This document shows positions 55,520 through 63,767 of a stretch of 64,000 bases of DNA, one piece after another (the stretch's first letter is position 1; each line of letters opens with the position of its first letter). The stretch spans positions 2,083,001-2,147,000 of the forward strand of contig NZ_CP146077.1 of NCBI RefSeq assembly GCF_037023725.1, written 5' to 3'. Under the pieces are notes generated by a model. The model was not told the origin of the DNA, searched no databases, and saw only the letters and a program-made list of their open reading frames with translations. The stretch comes from Pseudomonas bubulae (lineage in GTDB: Bacteria > Pseudomonadota > Gammaproteobacteria > Pseudomonadales > Pseudomonadaceae). The position numbers and the translations under genes are program-made.

Positions 55520-56989
55520 ATGACCAACCTTTTGCTTTACCAACGTATCGCTCAGCAGCTGGCTGAAGATATCCGGCGTGGCGTTTATCAGCCGGGCGAG
55601 CGTGTGCCTTCGGTGCGCAAGATGAGCTCGCAGCTCAACGTCAGTCATGCCACGGTGTTGCAGGCCTACGCCAATCTTGAAGACCAGGGGTTGATCCGGG
55701 CACGGCCACAGTCCGGATATTATGTGCACCAGACCCCGGCACTTACCGCACCCACTCCGGATATCGCCCGTGTCGAGCGTCCGGGGCTGGTCACCCGCAG
55801 CAGCATTATCCAGCAAGTCCTGGTCGAGTCCCGCCGCGAAGGTGTGTTCCCGCTGGGAGCGGCTGTGCCCAGTGTCGATTACCTGCCTGTACGCGCTTTG
55901 CACCAGCAACTGGCCAAGGTCACCCGCTTTCACAGCCCGCGGGCGTTCAGCTATATGTTCAGCCCCGGCTTCGAACCCCTGCGCCGCCAGGTGGCAATAC
56001 GCATGCGCGATGCTGGCGTGGTGGTCGATCCGTCTGAAGTGATCATCACCCACGGCTGTGTCGATGCCCTGCAAATGTCATTACGGGTGCTGACCCGCCC
56101 CGGAGACCTGATCGCGGCGGAGTCGCCAACGTACTACGGCTTGTTGCAACTGGCTGACCTGCTGGGTTTGAAAGTCATTGAAATCCCCAGTGACCCGGCC
56201 ACCGGCATGAGCCTTGAAGCCCTGCAACTGGCCGCCAACCAATGGTCGATCAAGGCATTGGTGCTGACCACGCGCCTGAGCAACCCCCTGGGTGGGACCA
56301 TGCCTGAAGAGCGGCAAAAGCAGCTGCTACGCCTGGCCTCGGACTTTGATATCCAGATTGTGGAAGATGATATCTATGGCGAACTGATGCTCGAGGTCGG
56401 GCGCACCAAGGCCTTGAAGGCCTTTGATCGCCTGGATCGGGTGATCTACTGTTCGAGCTTTTCCAAAACCCTGTCACCCGGTGTGCGAATCGGCTGGATG
56501 ATTGCGGGCAAGTTTCAGCAGGAAATCCAGCGCCTGCAAACCTTTACCACCCATTCGGCCTGCAGCGTGACCCAAATGGGGGTGGCGGCTTACCTTGAAA
56601 ATGGCGGTTACGACCGCCATTTACGCTATATCCGCCAGGAATACAGAAAAAACCTCAGTGCTTTTCAGCTGGCAGTGCAACAGCATTTCCCGGAAGGGAC
56701 GCAGATGTCCCGCCCCAGCGGTGGTTTTATCCTGTGGGTCAGTTTGCCGGGCCGGGTCAATACCCAGGAGCTGCATGTGCGGGCGCTGCAACAAGGCATC
56801 AGTATTGCGCCGGGGCTGATTTTCAGTAACACCGAGCAGTTCAATCATTGCATCCGGTTAAACTGCGGCACGCCCTGGAATCGGGAAGCCGAGCGGGCCC
56901 TGATGACGCTTGGCATGCTTGCCAACCAGCTCTGCCAGGAAACTGCAGGTCTATATGGTGGCTCGGCAATAGCCGGTATGGCATTTTGA
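55520..56989 (+). CDS. MocR-type regulator (GntR helix-turn-helix plus PLP aminotransferase domain)
   Basis: A 489-residue chimeric regulator. The GntR winged helix is at about 1-75 (QPGERVPSVRKMSSQLNVSHATVLQAYANLEDQGLI). The aminotransferase-I fold from about 110 carries the PLP lysine in SSFSKTLSPGVRIGWM and the EDDIYGELM aspartate region. MocR proteins sense amino acids or vitamin B6; the target here is unknown and no obvious divergent gene flanks it. Confidence 0.93.
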   Translation: MTNLLLYQRIAQQLAEDIRRGVYQPGERVPSVRKMSSQLNVSHATVLQAYANLEDQGLIRARPQSGYYVHQTPALTAPTPDIARVERPGLVTRSSIIQQVLVESRREGVFPLGAAVPSVDYLPVRALHQQLAKVTRFHSPRAFSYMFSPGFEPLRRQVAIRMRDAGVVVDPSEVIITHGCVDALQMSLRVLTRPGDLIAAESPTYYGLLQLADLLGLKVIEIPSDPATGMSLEALQLAANQWSIKALVLTTRLSNPLGGTMPEERQKQLLRLASDFDIQIVEDDIYGELMLEVGRTKALKAFDRLDRVIYCSSFSKTLSPGVRIGWMIAGKFQQEIQRLQTFTTHSACSVTQMGVAAYLENGGYDRHLRYIRQEYRKNLSAFQLAVQQHFPEGTQMSRPSGGFILWVSLPGRVNTQELHVRALQQGISIAPGLIFSNTEQFNHCIRLNCGTPWNREAERALMTLGMLANQLCQETAGLYGGSAIAGMAF

Positions 56990-57060
56990 CTATAATTACC
57001 TTGTTCCCCTGTGCGTAAAGCGCGAGCATACGCACCTGAACCGTTAAAGCTGTGGGAGTT

Positions 57061-57534
57061 ATGAAAGCGACATATTGTGCGAGTCTTGTGTTGATGGGTG
57101 TTTTGAGTGCGCTCAATGCAGTCGTTGCAACAGCAGATCCGGTGCTCCCCGCATCCACTTCTGCGCAGACGCAATCTGTCCATTCATCGGCAAAATCTGC
57201 CGCCAGCGAGAAAAAAGCGCCGGTCAAAAAGCGTAAGCCAATCGCCACAAAATCCCGGTCGGCCCATGAAATCGCCAAAAAGCCCTTGCCTGCTGCCAAG
57301 CTCGACCTGCGCCTGCCGCCCGAGATGGTCAAGCAACTGCGGCCCTTGGGCACGGTAGCCATGCCTGCGCACAAACCGTTACTGCCCAATATGTTTGGCG
57401 AAAAGTCTGTCGAAGAAAGCCCTTTTCAGCTCAATGGGCGTTTGCTCAGTAATGAAATGGACCTGCAATTGCGCAATGAATATCGACACAATGAAATCGA
57501 AGGTGCGGCACTGGATTTCGAGTTCAAACAATAA
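57061..57534 (+). CDS. Hypothetical secreted or periplasmic basic protein
   Basis: A 157-residue protein with a clear signal peptide (cleavage after about residue 25), then a Lys/Ala/Ser-rich linker (KKAPVKKRKPIATKS) and a conserved-looking C-terminal part around LDLRLPPEMVKQLRP and PFQLNGRLLSNEMDLQL. I do not recognise the family. The ATG has GGGAG very close; a GTG three codons upstream is an alternative start. Confidence 0.7.
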   Translation: MKATYCASLVLMGVLSALNAVVATADPVLPASTSAQTQSVHSSAKSAASEKKAPVKKRKPIATKSRSAHEIAKKPLPAAKLDLRLPPEMVKQLRPLGTVAMPAHKPLLPNMFGEKSVEESPFQLNGRLLSNEMDLQLRNEYRHNEIEGAALDFEFKQ

Positions 57535-57565
57535 GTGTCGAGCGCTGTAAAACAGCCTTCTAAAC

Positions 57566-57579
57566 TGACTGATCAGTCA
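57566..57579. promoter_or_regulatory. Perfect 14-bp palindrome, TetR-type operator candidate
   Basis: TGACTGATCAGTCA is its own reverse complement. It lies 109 bases upstream of the small cysteine-cluster gene. Symmetry and the TGAC half-sites resemble TetR-family operators; the regulator is not identified. Confidence 0.5.
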
Positions 57580-57687
57580 CCGTCATTTATCGGCACATTC
57601 TGCTGAACGGTCAATTTCAAACACCTGTTCCAGCGAGTACTATCCCTTGTCATCAACACACTTTGCCCCGAACGAGGAGCTGACGTC

Positions 57688-57942
57688 ATGAATTGCCGTG
57701 AAGGCTGTGGCGCATGCTGCATAGCCCCTTCCATCAGTACACCGCTGCCCGGTATGCCCAATGGCAAGCCTGCCGGGGAACGCTGCCTGCATCTTTCTGT
57801 CGACTACTTGTGCGGTTTATTCGGCCAGCCGCAACGCCCTGCGGTGTGTGGTGATTTCAAGGCAGATATCGAGGTGTGCGGCAGCAATCGGGAAGAGGCC
57901 ATCAACCTGATTGGCTGGTGGGAGCAGGTGACCGCTGCATAG
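57688..57942 (+). CDS. YkgJ-family cysteine cluster protein
   Basis: An 84-residue protein with MNCREGCGACC at the start and further cysteines (C33, C42, C54, C64), the pattern of the YkgJ/DUF3079-like cysteine cluster family, which may bind zinc or iron. GAGGAG precedes the ATG at good spacing. Followed after 47 bases by the START-domain gene. Confidence 0.88.
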   Translation: MNCREGCGACCIAPSISTPLPGMPNGKPAGERCLHLSVDYLCGLFGQPQRPAVCGDFKADIEVCGSNREEAINLIGWWEQVTAA

Positions 57943-57989
57943 TGTGTTCGTGTCCAGTGAACAAACCTTCAACAATAAGGAACAAGACA

Positions 57990-58598
57990 ATGGGTTCGTT
58001 GCATAAAGTGGCATTGATCTGTGGTTTGAGCGCTCTGCTGGCGGGTGTGGCTCAGGCTGAAGACTGGAAGGTTGCCAAGGATCAGGACGGCATCAAGGTG
58101 TCGCTGAGTGAGGTGGCCGGCTCCCAGTACAAGGCGTACCAGGGCGTGACGACCATCAAGGCGCCACTGGCCAAAATCAGCAAGTTGCAGGAAGACGTGG
58201 CCAGCGCTTGTGCCTGGATCCATGAGTGCCAGTCGCAAAAGCTGCTCAAGCATGAGGGCGACCAGAGCTGGACTTACACCCAGTTCAAAACACCGTGGCC
58301 GGTTACCCCGAGAGATTCGGTGCTGCTGGTAACGTCTACCCAAGGCGCAGATGGCAGCCTGACCCGCACGCTCAAAGGCCTGCCGACCTATATCCCGGAA
58401 GAAAAGGGCTTTGTACGGGTTGCCCAGGTCAACGGCTTCTGGAAGCTGGTGCCCAAAGGTGACAACCTGACCGAAGTGACCTATCAGGTACACACCGAGC
58501 CGGGCGGCAGCGTGCCTTCCTGGTTGGCCAACAAGTTTGTGGTCGATGCGCCTTTCAATACCCTCAAAGGGCTGAAAGAGCGCGCTGAAAAGCCGTAA
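57990..58598 (+). CDS. START-domain (lipid-binding) secreted protein
   Basis: A 202-residue protein with a signal peptide (cleavage after AQA, residue 22) and a START-type lipid-binding domain over most of the rest (WKVAKDQDGIKVSLSEV; WPVTPRDSVLLVTS; GFWKLVP; VPSWLANKFVVDAPFNTLKGL). AAGGA lies eight bases before the ATG. AACAATAA just upstream fits the AAnAANAA motif bound by Hfq/Crc, so catabolite repression of translation is possible. GGACA/TGTCC and a T-run follow the gene as a weak terminator-like structure. Confidence 0.88.
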   Translation: MGSLHKVALICGLSALLAGVAQAEDWKVAKDQDGIKVSLSEVAGSQYKAYQGVTTIKAPLAKISKLQEDVASACAWIHECQSQKLLKHEGDQSWTYTQFKTPWPVTPRDSVLLVTSTQGADGSLTRTLKGLPTYIPEEKGFVRVAQVNGFWKLVPKGDNLTEVTYQVHTEPGGSVPSWLANKFVVDAPFNTLKGLKERAEKP

Positions 58599-58863
58599 CT
58601 CACAGCAGCGCAAGCCGGGTCCTGGACAGCGCATCTGTCCGGGTACCGGGCGCGGTTTTTTCCGACAAACGAAAAAACCTGTTGAAATTCATGGCTTGCC
58701 CCCTTGGCAGATCCCGCACCCTGGAGCTACTCTGCAACCAGACCAGCGAAGTAATCGACTGGCTCTGATCTTGTTTGCTACATGCTTATTTCTTCCCTTG
58801 TCACGGCCCGACTGTTGCCGAAGGGGAGCGCTGAATGTCTATCCATTGCGAGGAGGACGTTTC

Positions 58864-59205
58864 ATGAGCACAGCCCATCAAGAAGACCTCAGCAGCTATG
58901 TGCTGCGCCGCATGAAAGAAGGCGGTTTTGATTTTTCACGTATCCATCCCATCGAGTTTTACGCGATCTTCCCGGACGAGGAGCGGGCGCGCAGAGCTGC
59001 ACAAAAATTTTGTGGTGAGTCCCTGAATGCGCAGATCAATGTGCGAGATGACGGTGCATGGCATCTGGAGTTGAGTAAGGTGATGTATGCCACCTATGGG
59101 GGCATCGGCGATTTCGAGCAGGACTTTGAAGCAGTAGTCGTGCCGCTGGGAGGAATTATCGAAGGTTGGGGCGTGAAGCAGGAGGTGCGTGGCCTGCTCA
59201 ATTGA
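58864..59205 (+). CDS. RraB-family ribonuclease E inhibitor-like protein
   Basis: A 113-residue protein with the RraB pattern: HPIEFYAIFPDEERARRAAQKF, alternating segments, and VPLGGIIEGWGVKQE near the end. In E. coli RraB binds RNase E and modulates its activity; rne itself is in this window. GAGGAGG lies before the ATG, which favours this start over longer in-frame readings. Direct RNase E control is inferred. Confidence 0.82.
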   Translation: MSTAHQEDLSSYVLRRMKEGGFDFSRIHPIEFYAIFPDEERARRAAQKFCGESLNAQINVRDDGAWHLELSKVMYATYGGIGDFEQDFEAVVVPLGGIIEGWGVKQEVRGLLN

Positions 59206-59225
59206 AAGGTGTTTGATCGTTTCTC

Positions 59226-59255
59226 GGCTGGCCTCAGGGCCGGCCGTTCTGTTTT
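59226..59255 (+). terminator. Intrinsic terminator after the RraB-like gene
   Basis: GGCTGGCC (59226-59233), loop TCAG, GGCCGGCC (59238-59245) with one G-T pair, followed by a T-rich stretch. Confidence 0.75.
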
Positions 59256-59318
59256 ATAGCCAGCAACTTTAGCCCGCGAAGACGCGCAGGGGCGCACGTC
59301 TTCGGCATATTGGCATGT

Positions 59319-59414
59319 CTAACCGATAACCTTTGTCAGGTTCGGCAAGATCAGCAGCAAGGTGGTAGCAAAGAGGATAAGACCGGCTTGACGTACTTTC
59401 GTATGTTTGAACAT
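59319..59414 (-). CDS. Small hydrophobic peptide, probable single-pass membrane protein
   Basis: A 31-residue reading frame: basic start MFKHTKVRQ followed by a continuous hydrophobic helix (AGLILFATTLLLILPNL). AAAGG lies about ten bases before the ATG. The positive-inside charge pattern and a ribosome-binding site support a real small membrane protein, but no homologue was tested. Confidence 0.45.
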   Translation of the reverse strand: MFKHTKVRQAGLILFATTLLLILPNLTKVIG

Positions 59415-59828
59415 GGCTATCTGCCTTTTTTTGTTTTTCCTGAACGACAATGCCTGCGCCAAGAGATTAATGCCTCGAAAAGAAAGCGGCCCTGGCAACA
59501 GGGTTAACCTTAGAGCCCCCATAAGACATGGCTTAGAACCCTTTAACATCATCCAAGTGCAGTAAGTTTCTAAAACGCTATTAAGTCTTTTACCCCTGAC
59601 CTGCCGACCCGTATCTAGACGCAACGGGCCCGTTTGGTGTCCATATTCTTAGCCCCCTACCGTTCGTCAGGGAGTGCAGTGCAGCCCTGTTTTGTCCTAC
59701 AAAAGGCCCCCGTTTTCAGGGGTTGCAGGGCGATTACTACGTTCAGTACTTGCCATCAAATACCCTTTCAGGGCAGGCTCGGATCTGTTGTCATCATTAC
59801 TTTCGCCTTTATCGTGCCAGGTACTTTT
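59415..59828. other. Intergenic region between the small peptide gene and the amidotransferase gene
   Basis: 414 bases. It is open in the amidotransferase frame back to about 59634, but without conserved sequence. A nested hairpin is visible: GCCCTG (about 59682) with CAGGGC (about 59730), enclosing CCCC/GGGG. No promoter was fixed. It should hold control signals for both divergent genes. Confidence 0.4.
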
Positions 59829-60551
59829 ATGTCGCTACGCATCTGCATTCTGGAAACCGACATTCTGCGTCCAGAGTTTGTTGACCAATATCAGGGCTAC
59901 GGGCAAATGTTTGTGCGCCTGTTCTCCACGCAGCCAATCGCGGCACAGTTCACTGTTTTCAATGTCATGCATGGCGAATATCCGTCTGATGACCAGACGT
60001 TCGATGCTTACCTGGTTACCGGCAGCAAGGCGGACTCATTTGGCAACGATCCGTGGATTCAAACCCTCAAAACCTACTTGTTGACCCGCTACGAGCGCGG
60101 TGACAAGTTGCTGGGCGTTTGCTTTGGCCATCAATTGCTGGCGCTGCTGCTGGGTGGCAAGAGCGAGCGCGCCACTCAAGGCTGGGGCGTGGGCACCCAT
60201 CAGTACAAACTGGCTGCCAAGGCACCGTGGATGAACCCGGTGGTCGAGGACTTGACGCTGTTGATCAGCCATCAGGACCAGGTTACGGCCTTGCCGGAGA
60301 ACGCCACGGTCATTGCTTCCAGCGATTTCTGCCCGTTTGCTGCCTACCACATCAATGATCAGGTGCTGTGCTTCCAGGGCCACCCCGAGTTTATCCACGA
60401 CTATTCGCGGGCCTTGCTTGACCTGCGCCAGGAACATCTGGGCGAGCAGGTCTACAGCAGCGGTATCGCCAGCCTGGGCCAGGAACATCATGGCCGCACC
60501 GTTGCCGAGTGGATGATGCGTTTTGTGTCGCACGAGCCGCAGATCGTCTGA
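59829..60551 (+). CDS. Class I glutamine amidotransferase family protein
   Basis: A 240-residue GATase-1 domain protein. The nucleophile C98 lies in LGVCFGHQLLA and the histidine in FQGHPEF, with glutamate in the same segment. It resembles stand-alone GMP-synthase-like amidotransferases or gamma-glutamyl hydrolases (PuuD-like); no synthase partner is adjacent. It is convergent with corA. Substrate unknown. Confidence 0.88.
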   Translation: MSLRICILETDILRPEFVDQYQGYGQMFVRLFSTQPIAAQFTVFNVMHGEYPSDDQTFDAYLVTGSKADSFGNDPWIQTLKTYLLTRYERGDKLLGVCFGHQLLALLLGGKSERATQGWGVGTHQYKLAAKAPWMNPVVEDLTLLISHQDQVTALPENATVIASSDFCPFAAYHINDQVLCFQGHPEFIHDYSRALLDLRQEHLGEQVYSSGIASLGQEHHGRTVAEWMMRFVSHEPQIV

Positions 60552-60577
60552 TATCCGGCTCGATATAGGTGGGAGGG

Positions 60578-61549
60578 TTAGAGCCAGCCAGACCGTTTGA
60601 AGCTGGTCCACAGGCCGGTGACGCCCACCGCAATAAACCCCAGCACACCGAAATAGCCGTAGTGCCAGGTCAATTCCGGCATGTTCTGGAAGTTCATCCC
60701 GTAAATCCCCGCCACGGCAGTGGGGAACGCCAGGATGGCCGCCCAGGCGGCGAACTTGCGCTGTACATTGCTCTGGCGTGAAGACTCCAGTAGCACAACG
60801 ATCTCAATGGTCTGGGTAGCGGCATCGCGCAGGTTGGTGAGGTCTTCCATCTGCCGCGTGACGTGAATCTGCACATCACGAAAATACGGACGCATGTTCT
60901 TGTCGATAAAGGGGAAGGTCAGGCGCTGCAGCTCTTCGCTGATCTCCACCATGGGCGCCACATAGCGGCGCAGACGCAGTACATCGCGGCGCAGGCCATG
61001 CAGGTGGACGATGTCCGCCTCATTCAGGGCATTGCCCATGATGCTTTGTTCGAGCTGCTCGATTTCGGCATGGATGGCTTCGCTGACAGGCTGATAACTC
61101 TCGGTAACGAAGTCGAGCAGGGCATACAGCACAAAGTCTTCACCATGCTCCAGCAGCAGCGGCCGTGCTTCGCAACGCTGGCGCACGGATTTGTAAGAGG
61201 CTGAATGGCCATTGCGGCTGGTGATGATATAGCCGTTGCCGGCAAAGATATGGGTTTCGACAAACTCCAGTTTGCCTTCATGGCGAACCGGCGAATAGAT
61301 CACGATAAACAGCGCATCGCCAAAGGTCTCGAGCTTGGGACGGCTGTGTTGCTCAAGGGCGTCTTCGATGGCCAGTTCATGCAGGTTGAACTGGCGTTGC
61401 AAGTTGGCCAGCTCTTGCGCGTCGGGTTGCTCCAGACCAATCCAGACGAAGTGACCAGGCTTTTTCGCCCACTCAATGCCTTCGTCCAGCGTGATATTGG
61501 TGACTTTCTTGCCTGCGTTATAAACCGCAGCAGCAACAACTCTCCCCAT
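60578..61549 (-). CDS. CorA-family magnesium/cobalt or zinc transporter
   Basis: A 323-residue CorA-type protein: large cytoplasmic N-terminal domain, long helix, two C-terminal membrane helices and the signature YGMNFQNMPEL between them, with ETKY-like acidic loop. Conducts divalent cations into the cell (or out, in the ZntB branch). The short tail FKRSGWL is basic, as usual. Confidence 0.92.
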   Translation of the reverse strand: MGRVVAAAVYNAGKKVTNITLDEGIEWAKKPGHFVWIGLEQPDAQELANLQRQFNLHELAIEDALEQHSRPKLETFGDALFIVIYSPVRHEGKLEFVETHIFAGNGYIITSRNGHSASYKSVRQRCEARPLLLEHGEDFVLYALLDFVTESYQPVSEAIHAEIEQLEQSIMGNALNEADIVHLHGLRRDVLRLRRYVAPMVEISEELQRLTFPFIDKNMRPYFRDVQIHVTRQMEDLTNLRDAATQTIEIVVLLESSRQSNVQRKFAAWAAILAFPTAVAGIYGMNFQNMPELTWHYGYFGVLGFIAVGVTGLWTSFKRSGWL

Positions 61550-61632
61550 AGTTCTAATCGCTTCTTCTTCAAAGGGTTATGGCACGAAGATGCAGCTTAG
61601 CGTGCTATTGGCCACTTTGAGACGACAAAGGT

Positions 61633-62415
61633 TCAGTGGTTCGGGTTGGATACTGTCGAGTTGCCCTTGGACAGGGGTGGCAAGTGAATGTTTTTCTGGC
61701 TCAGCAGTTCCCGGTCCATGGCTTCAATGCATTCACGCATCTGCTCGTGGCACTGTTCCATCAACTGCGGGATGTCATTCAGGGTCAGGCCGGCTGTCGG
61801 GATGGCAGGCAGTGAACGGATCTGGATATCGGCACTGTGCCAGCGGTTGAGCTGCAGGTGCTGGCTATAAGTGCTAACGCACACCGGTACGATCGGCACC
61901 CCGGCAGTGATTGCCATCTGGAATGCGCCCTTCTTGAAAGGCAGCAGGGTTTTGCCGAAATTGCGCGTGCCTTCCGGGAATACCCAGATGGACGTGTCTT
62001 TCTCTTGCAGGGTGCGGGTAGTCGTCAGCATCGACTTGCGGGCTTTCTGGGCATTGCCCCGATCGATCAGCACATTGCCCGCCAACCAGAACAGCTGGCC
62101 GAACAGAGGCACCCACTTAAGGCTTTTTTTGCCGATGCACACAGTGCGGCGCGGTACCACGTTGCCGAATATAAACAGGTCGTAGTTGGACTGATGATTG
62201 GCAATCACCACACAGCTTTGCGGCTTGTCCATCAGCGGTCCGACCTCGGCCTTGAGTCTGTAGCCCAGGATCCAGCGGGACGGCCAGGCATACAGGCGCG
62301 CGCACAGGCGGCTGTTGTCCGGATTGAAGGGACGGCACATGCCCAGTATTACACCCAGTACGCCTGCAAGCATAAAATGCAGACACATCAACAACATACG
62401 CATCGAAAGTAGCAT
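61633..62415 (-). CDS. plsC: 1-acyl-sn-glycerol-3-phosphate acyltransferase (PlsC)
   Basis: A 260-residue membrane acyltransferase of phosphatidic acid synthesis. The catalytic H74-x4-D79 lies in NHQSNYD and the substrate motif is FPEGTRNFGK. An N-terminal hydrophobic segment anchors it. Several ATGs cluster at the start (codons 1, 5 and 7); the first is given, the true one is uncertain. Pseudomonads carry several PlsC paralogues. Confidence 0.9.
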   Translation of the reverse strand: MLLSMRMLLMCLHFMLAGVLGVILGMCRPFNPDNSRLCARLYAWPSRWILGYRLKAEVGPLMDKPQSCVVIANHQSNYDLFIFGNVVPRRTVCIGKKSLKWVPLFGQLFWLAGNVLIDRGNAQKARKSMLTTTRTLQEKDTSIWVFPEGTRNFGKTLLPFKKGAFQMAITAGVPIVPVCVSTYSQHLQLNRWHSADIQIRSLPAIPTAGLTLNDIPQLMEQCHEQMRECIEAMDRELLSQKNIHLPPLSKGNSTVSNPNH

Positions 62416-62590
62416 TTACAGGCTCGCCAAAACAAAAGTCGGCGCAGTGTACGGATGTGCACTGTCTTCAGCAATTACCCCGATACAAGTAGGAGATAGC
62501 TGAAGTTTTAGCATTTGTTTCAACGAGCTTTGTAAGAGGCGGGCCAGAGCAGTTTGAGAATGATTGCAGGGGGACGTCAGGCAGGCACAA

Positions 62591-62615
62591 TCCCGACCGC
62601 AGGTTGCGGTCGGGA
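62591..62615. terminator. Strong hairpin after the crotonase gene
   Basis: TCCCGACCGCA (62591-62601) and TGCGGTCGGGA (62605-62615) form a perfect 11-bp stem. There is no long T-run on the minus strand, so it may stop transcription weakly or protect the 3' end. The rest of 62416-62637 shows nothing recognisable. Confidence 0.5.
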
Positions 62616-62637
62616 CCGGTATTTCAGGGGGGGAGGG

Positions 62638-63327
62638 TCAGAGCGGGTGGTGCTGGTCTTCTTCAATTGCCTTGTCCAGCGTTTCCAGCAGCTCCTTGCG
62701 CACCTTGAGCTTGGTGTTCCTGTGGGCCCTCATATTGATCTTCTTCAACTGGCGGGCGGCTTCCAGGGCTGCGGCTTGCAGCTCATCAGGCTTGACCACC
62801 TTGTCGAGGAAGCCTGCGTCAACTGCGGTGAGCGGGGTGAACATCTCACCGTTGATAACCGAGCGGTGGAATGCCGATTTGCGCAGCCGGTCGCGGGCCA
62901 GCTCAATACCGGCATGGTGCATGGTCATGCCTATCTGCACTTCGTTCAGGCCGATGCTGAACGGGCCTTCCACGCCGATACGGTAATCCACCGACAACAG
63001 CAGAAATGCGCCCTTGGCCACCGCGTGGCCGGAACAGGCAATCACCACCGGGAACGGATGCGCCAACAGGCGACGAGCGAGGGTCGAGCCCTGTCTGACC
63101 AGCTCAATGGCTTGCTCGGGGCTGGCGGTCATCACCTTCAAGTCATAGCCGCCAGAGAGAATGCCTGGTTGCCCGGTAATGATGACTACAGCGCGATCCT
63201 GCTCGGCCTGGTCCAGGGCGGCATTAAACGCAGTGATCACATCCGGGGAGATGGCATTGACCTTGCCATTGCTCAAGGTCAGCGTGGCGATACCGTCTTC
63301 CAGGTGATAGGCAATCAAGTCACTCAT
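62638..63327 (-). CDS. Enoyl-CoA hydratase/isomerase (crotonase) family protein
   Basis: A 229-residue crotonase-fold protein: the oxyanion-hole region GILSGGYDLKVM and the second conserved block SGHAVAKGAFLLLSVDYRIGVEGPFSIGLNEVQIGM. The usual catalytic glutamates are not certain, so isomerase, hydratase or hydrolase activity is possible. Short for the family and ending in a basic helix. Upstream region carries a 22-bp near-palindrome. Confidence 0.88.
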   Translation of the reverse strand: MSDLIAYHLEDGIATLTLSNGKVNAISPDVITAFNAALDQAEQDRAVVIITGQPGILSGGYDLKVMTASPEQAIELVRQGSTLARRLLAHPFPVVIACSGHAVAKGAFLLLSVDYRIGVEGPFSIGLNEVQIGMTMHHAGIELARDRLRKSAFHRSVINGEMFTPLTAVDAGFLDKVVKPDELQAAALEAARQLKKINMRAHRNTKLKVRKELLETLDKAIEEDQHHPL

Positions 63328-63390
63328 GGCGCAAATCCTTGTTATGAAGTGGGGCAGACGTTACCCAGCCCCGTGGCCCAGGTAAAGGGC

Positions 63391-63412
63391 CATGACTGAC
63401 CGGTGAGTCATG
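63391..63412. promoter_or_regulatory. 22-bp near-palindrome, operator candidate for the crotonase gene
   Basis: CATGACT-N8-AGTCATG, the N8 core GACCGGTG being symmetric except at its outer pair. It lies 64-85 bases upstream of the crotonase start. Half-sites TGACT/AGTCA match the perfect palindrome at 57566. Confidence 0.5.
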
Positions 63413-63567
63413 CAATTGGCCTGCACCTTCTATATAGAGGGCAGCGGAGCAGGGTTTTTGCCTGAACGGGCAAAGCTGCGGTGCCGGAATTTGGCAGAAA
63501 CGCCCCCCCGTGGCATACCGCCAAAAGGACTATTTTCGTAAGCACATGAAAATTCTGAAAAAAACAT

Positions 63568-63596
63568 TTGTCATATCGAAAGCTTTCGACTACATT
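63568..63596 (+). promoter_or_regulatory. Sigma-70 promoter of tRNA-Ser
   Basis: TTGTCA (63568-63573) and TACATT (63591-63596), spacer 17 bases, followed by the GC-rich discriminator AGCGCGCC. The tRNA starts about 38 bases after the -10 box. Confidence 0.72.
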
Positions 63597-63634
63597 AGCG
63601 CGCCTCGACAGACAGAACTTGTTTGAAGAGATAC

Positions 63635-63724
63635 GGTGAAGTGTCCGAGTGGCTTAAGGAGCACGCCTGGAAAGTGTGTATACAAGAAATTGTATCGAGA
63701 GTTCGAATCTCTCCTTCACCGCCA
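63635..63724 (+). tRNA. tRNA-Ser (GGA)
   Basis: A 90-nt class II tRNA with acceptor stem GGTGAAG/CTTCACC, anticodon GGA in CTGGAAA, a long variable arm, T-loop GTTCGAATC and encoded CCA. No duplicated 3' end (attachment repeat) is seen in the rest of the window. Confidence 0.95.
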
Positions 63725-63731
63725 CATTTAG

Positions 63732-63767
63732 AAAAACCCCGCAAATCAATCGTTTGCGGGGTTTTTT
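63732..63767 (+). terminator. Intrinsic terminator of tRNA-Ser
   Basis: CCCCGCAAA (63737-63745) and TTTGCGGGG (63753-63761) with six T behind and five A before. Confidence 0.93.
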
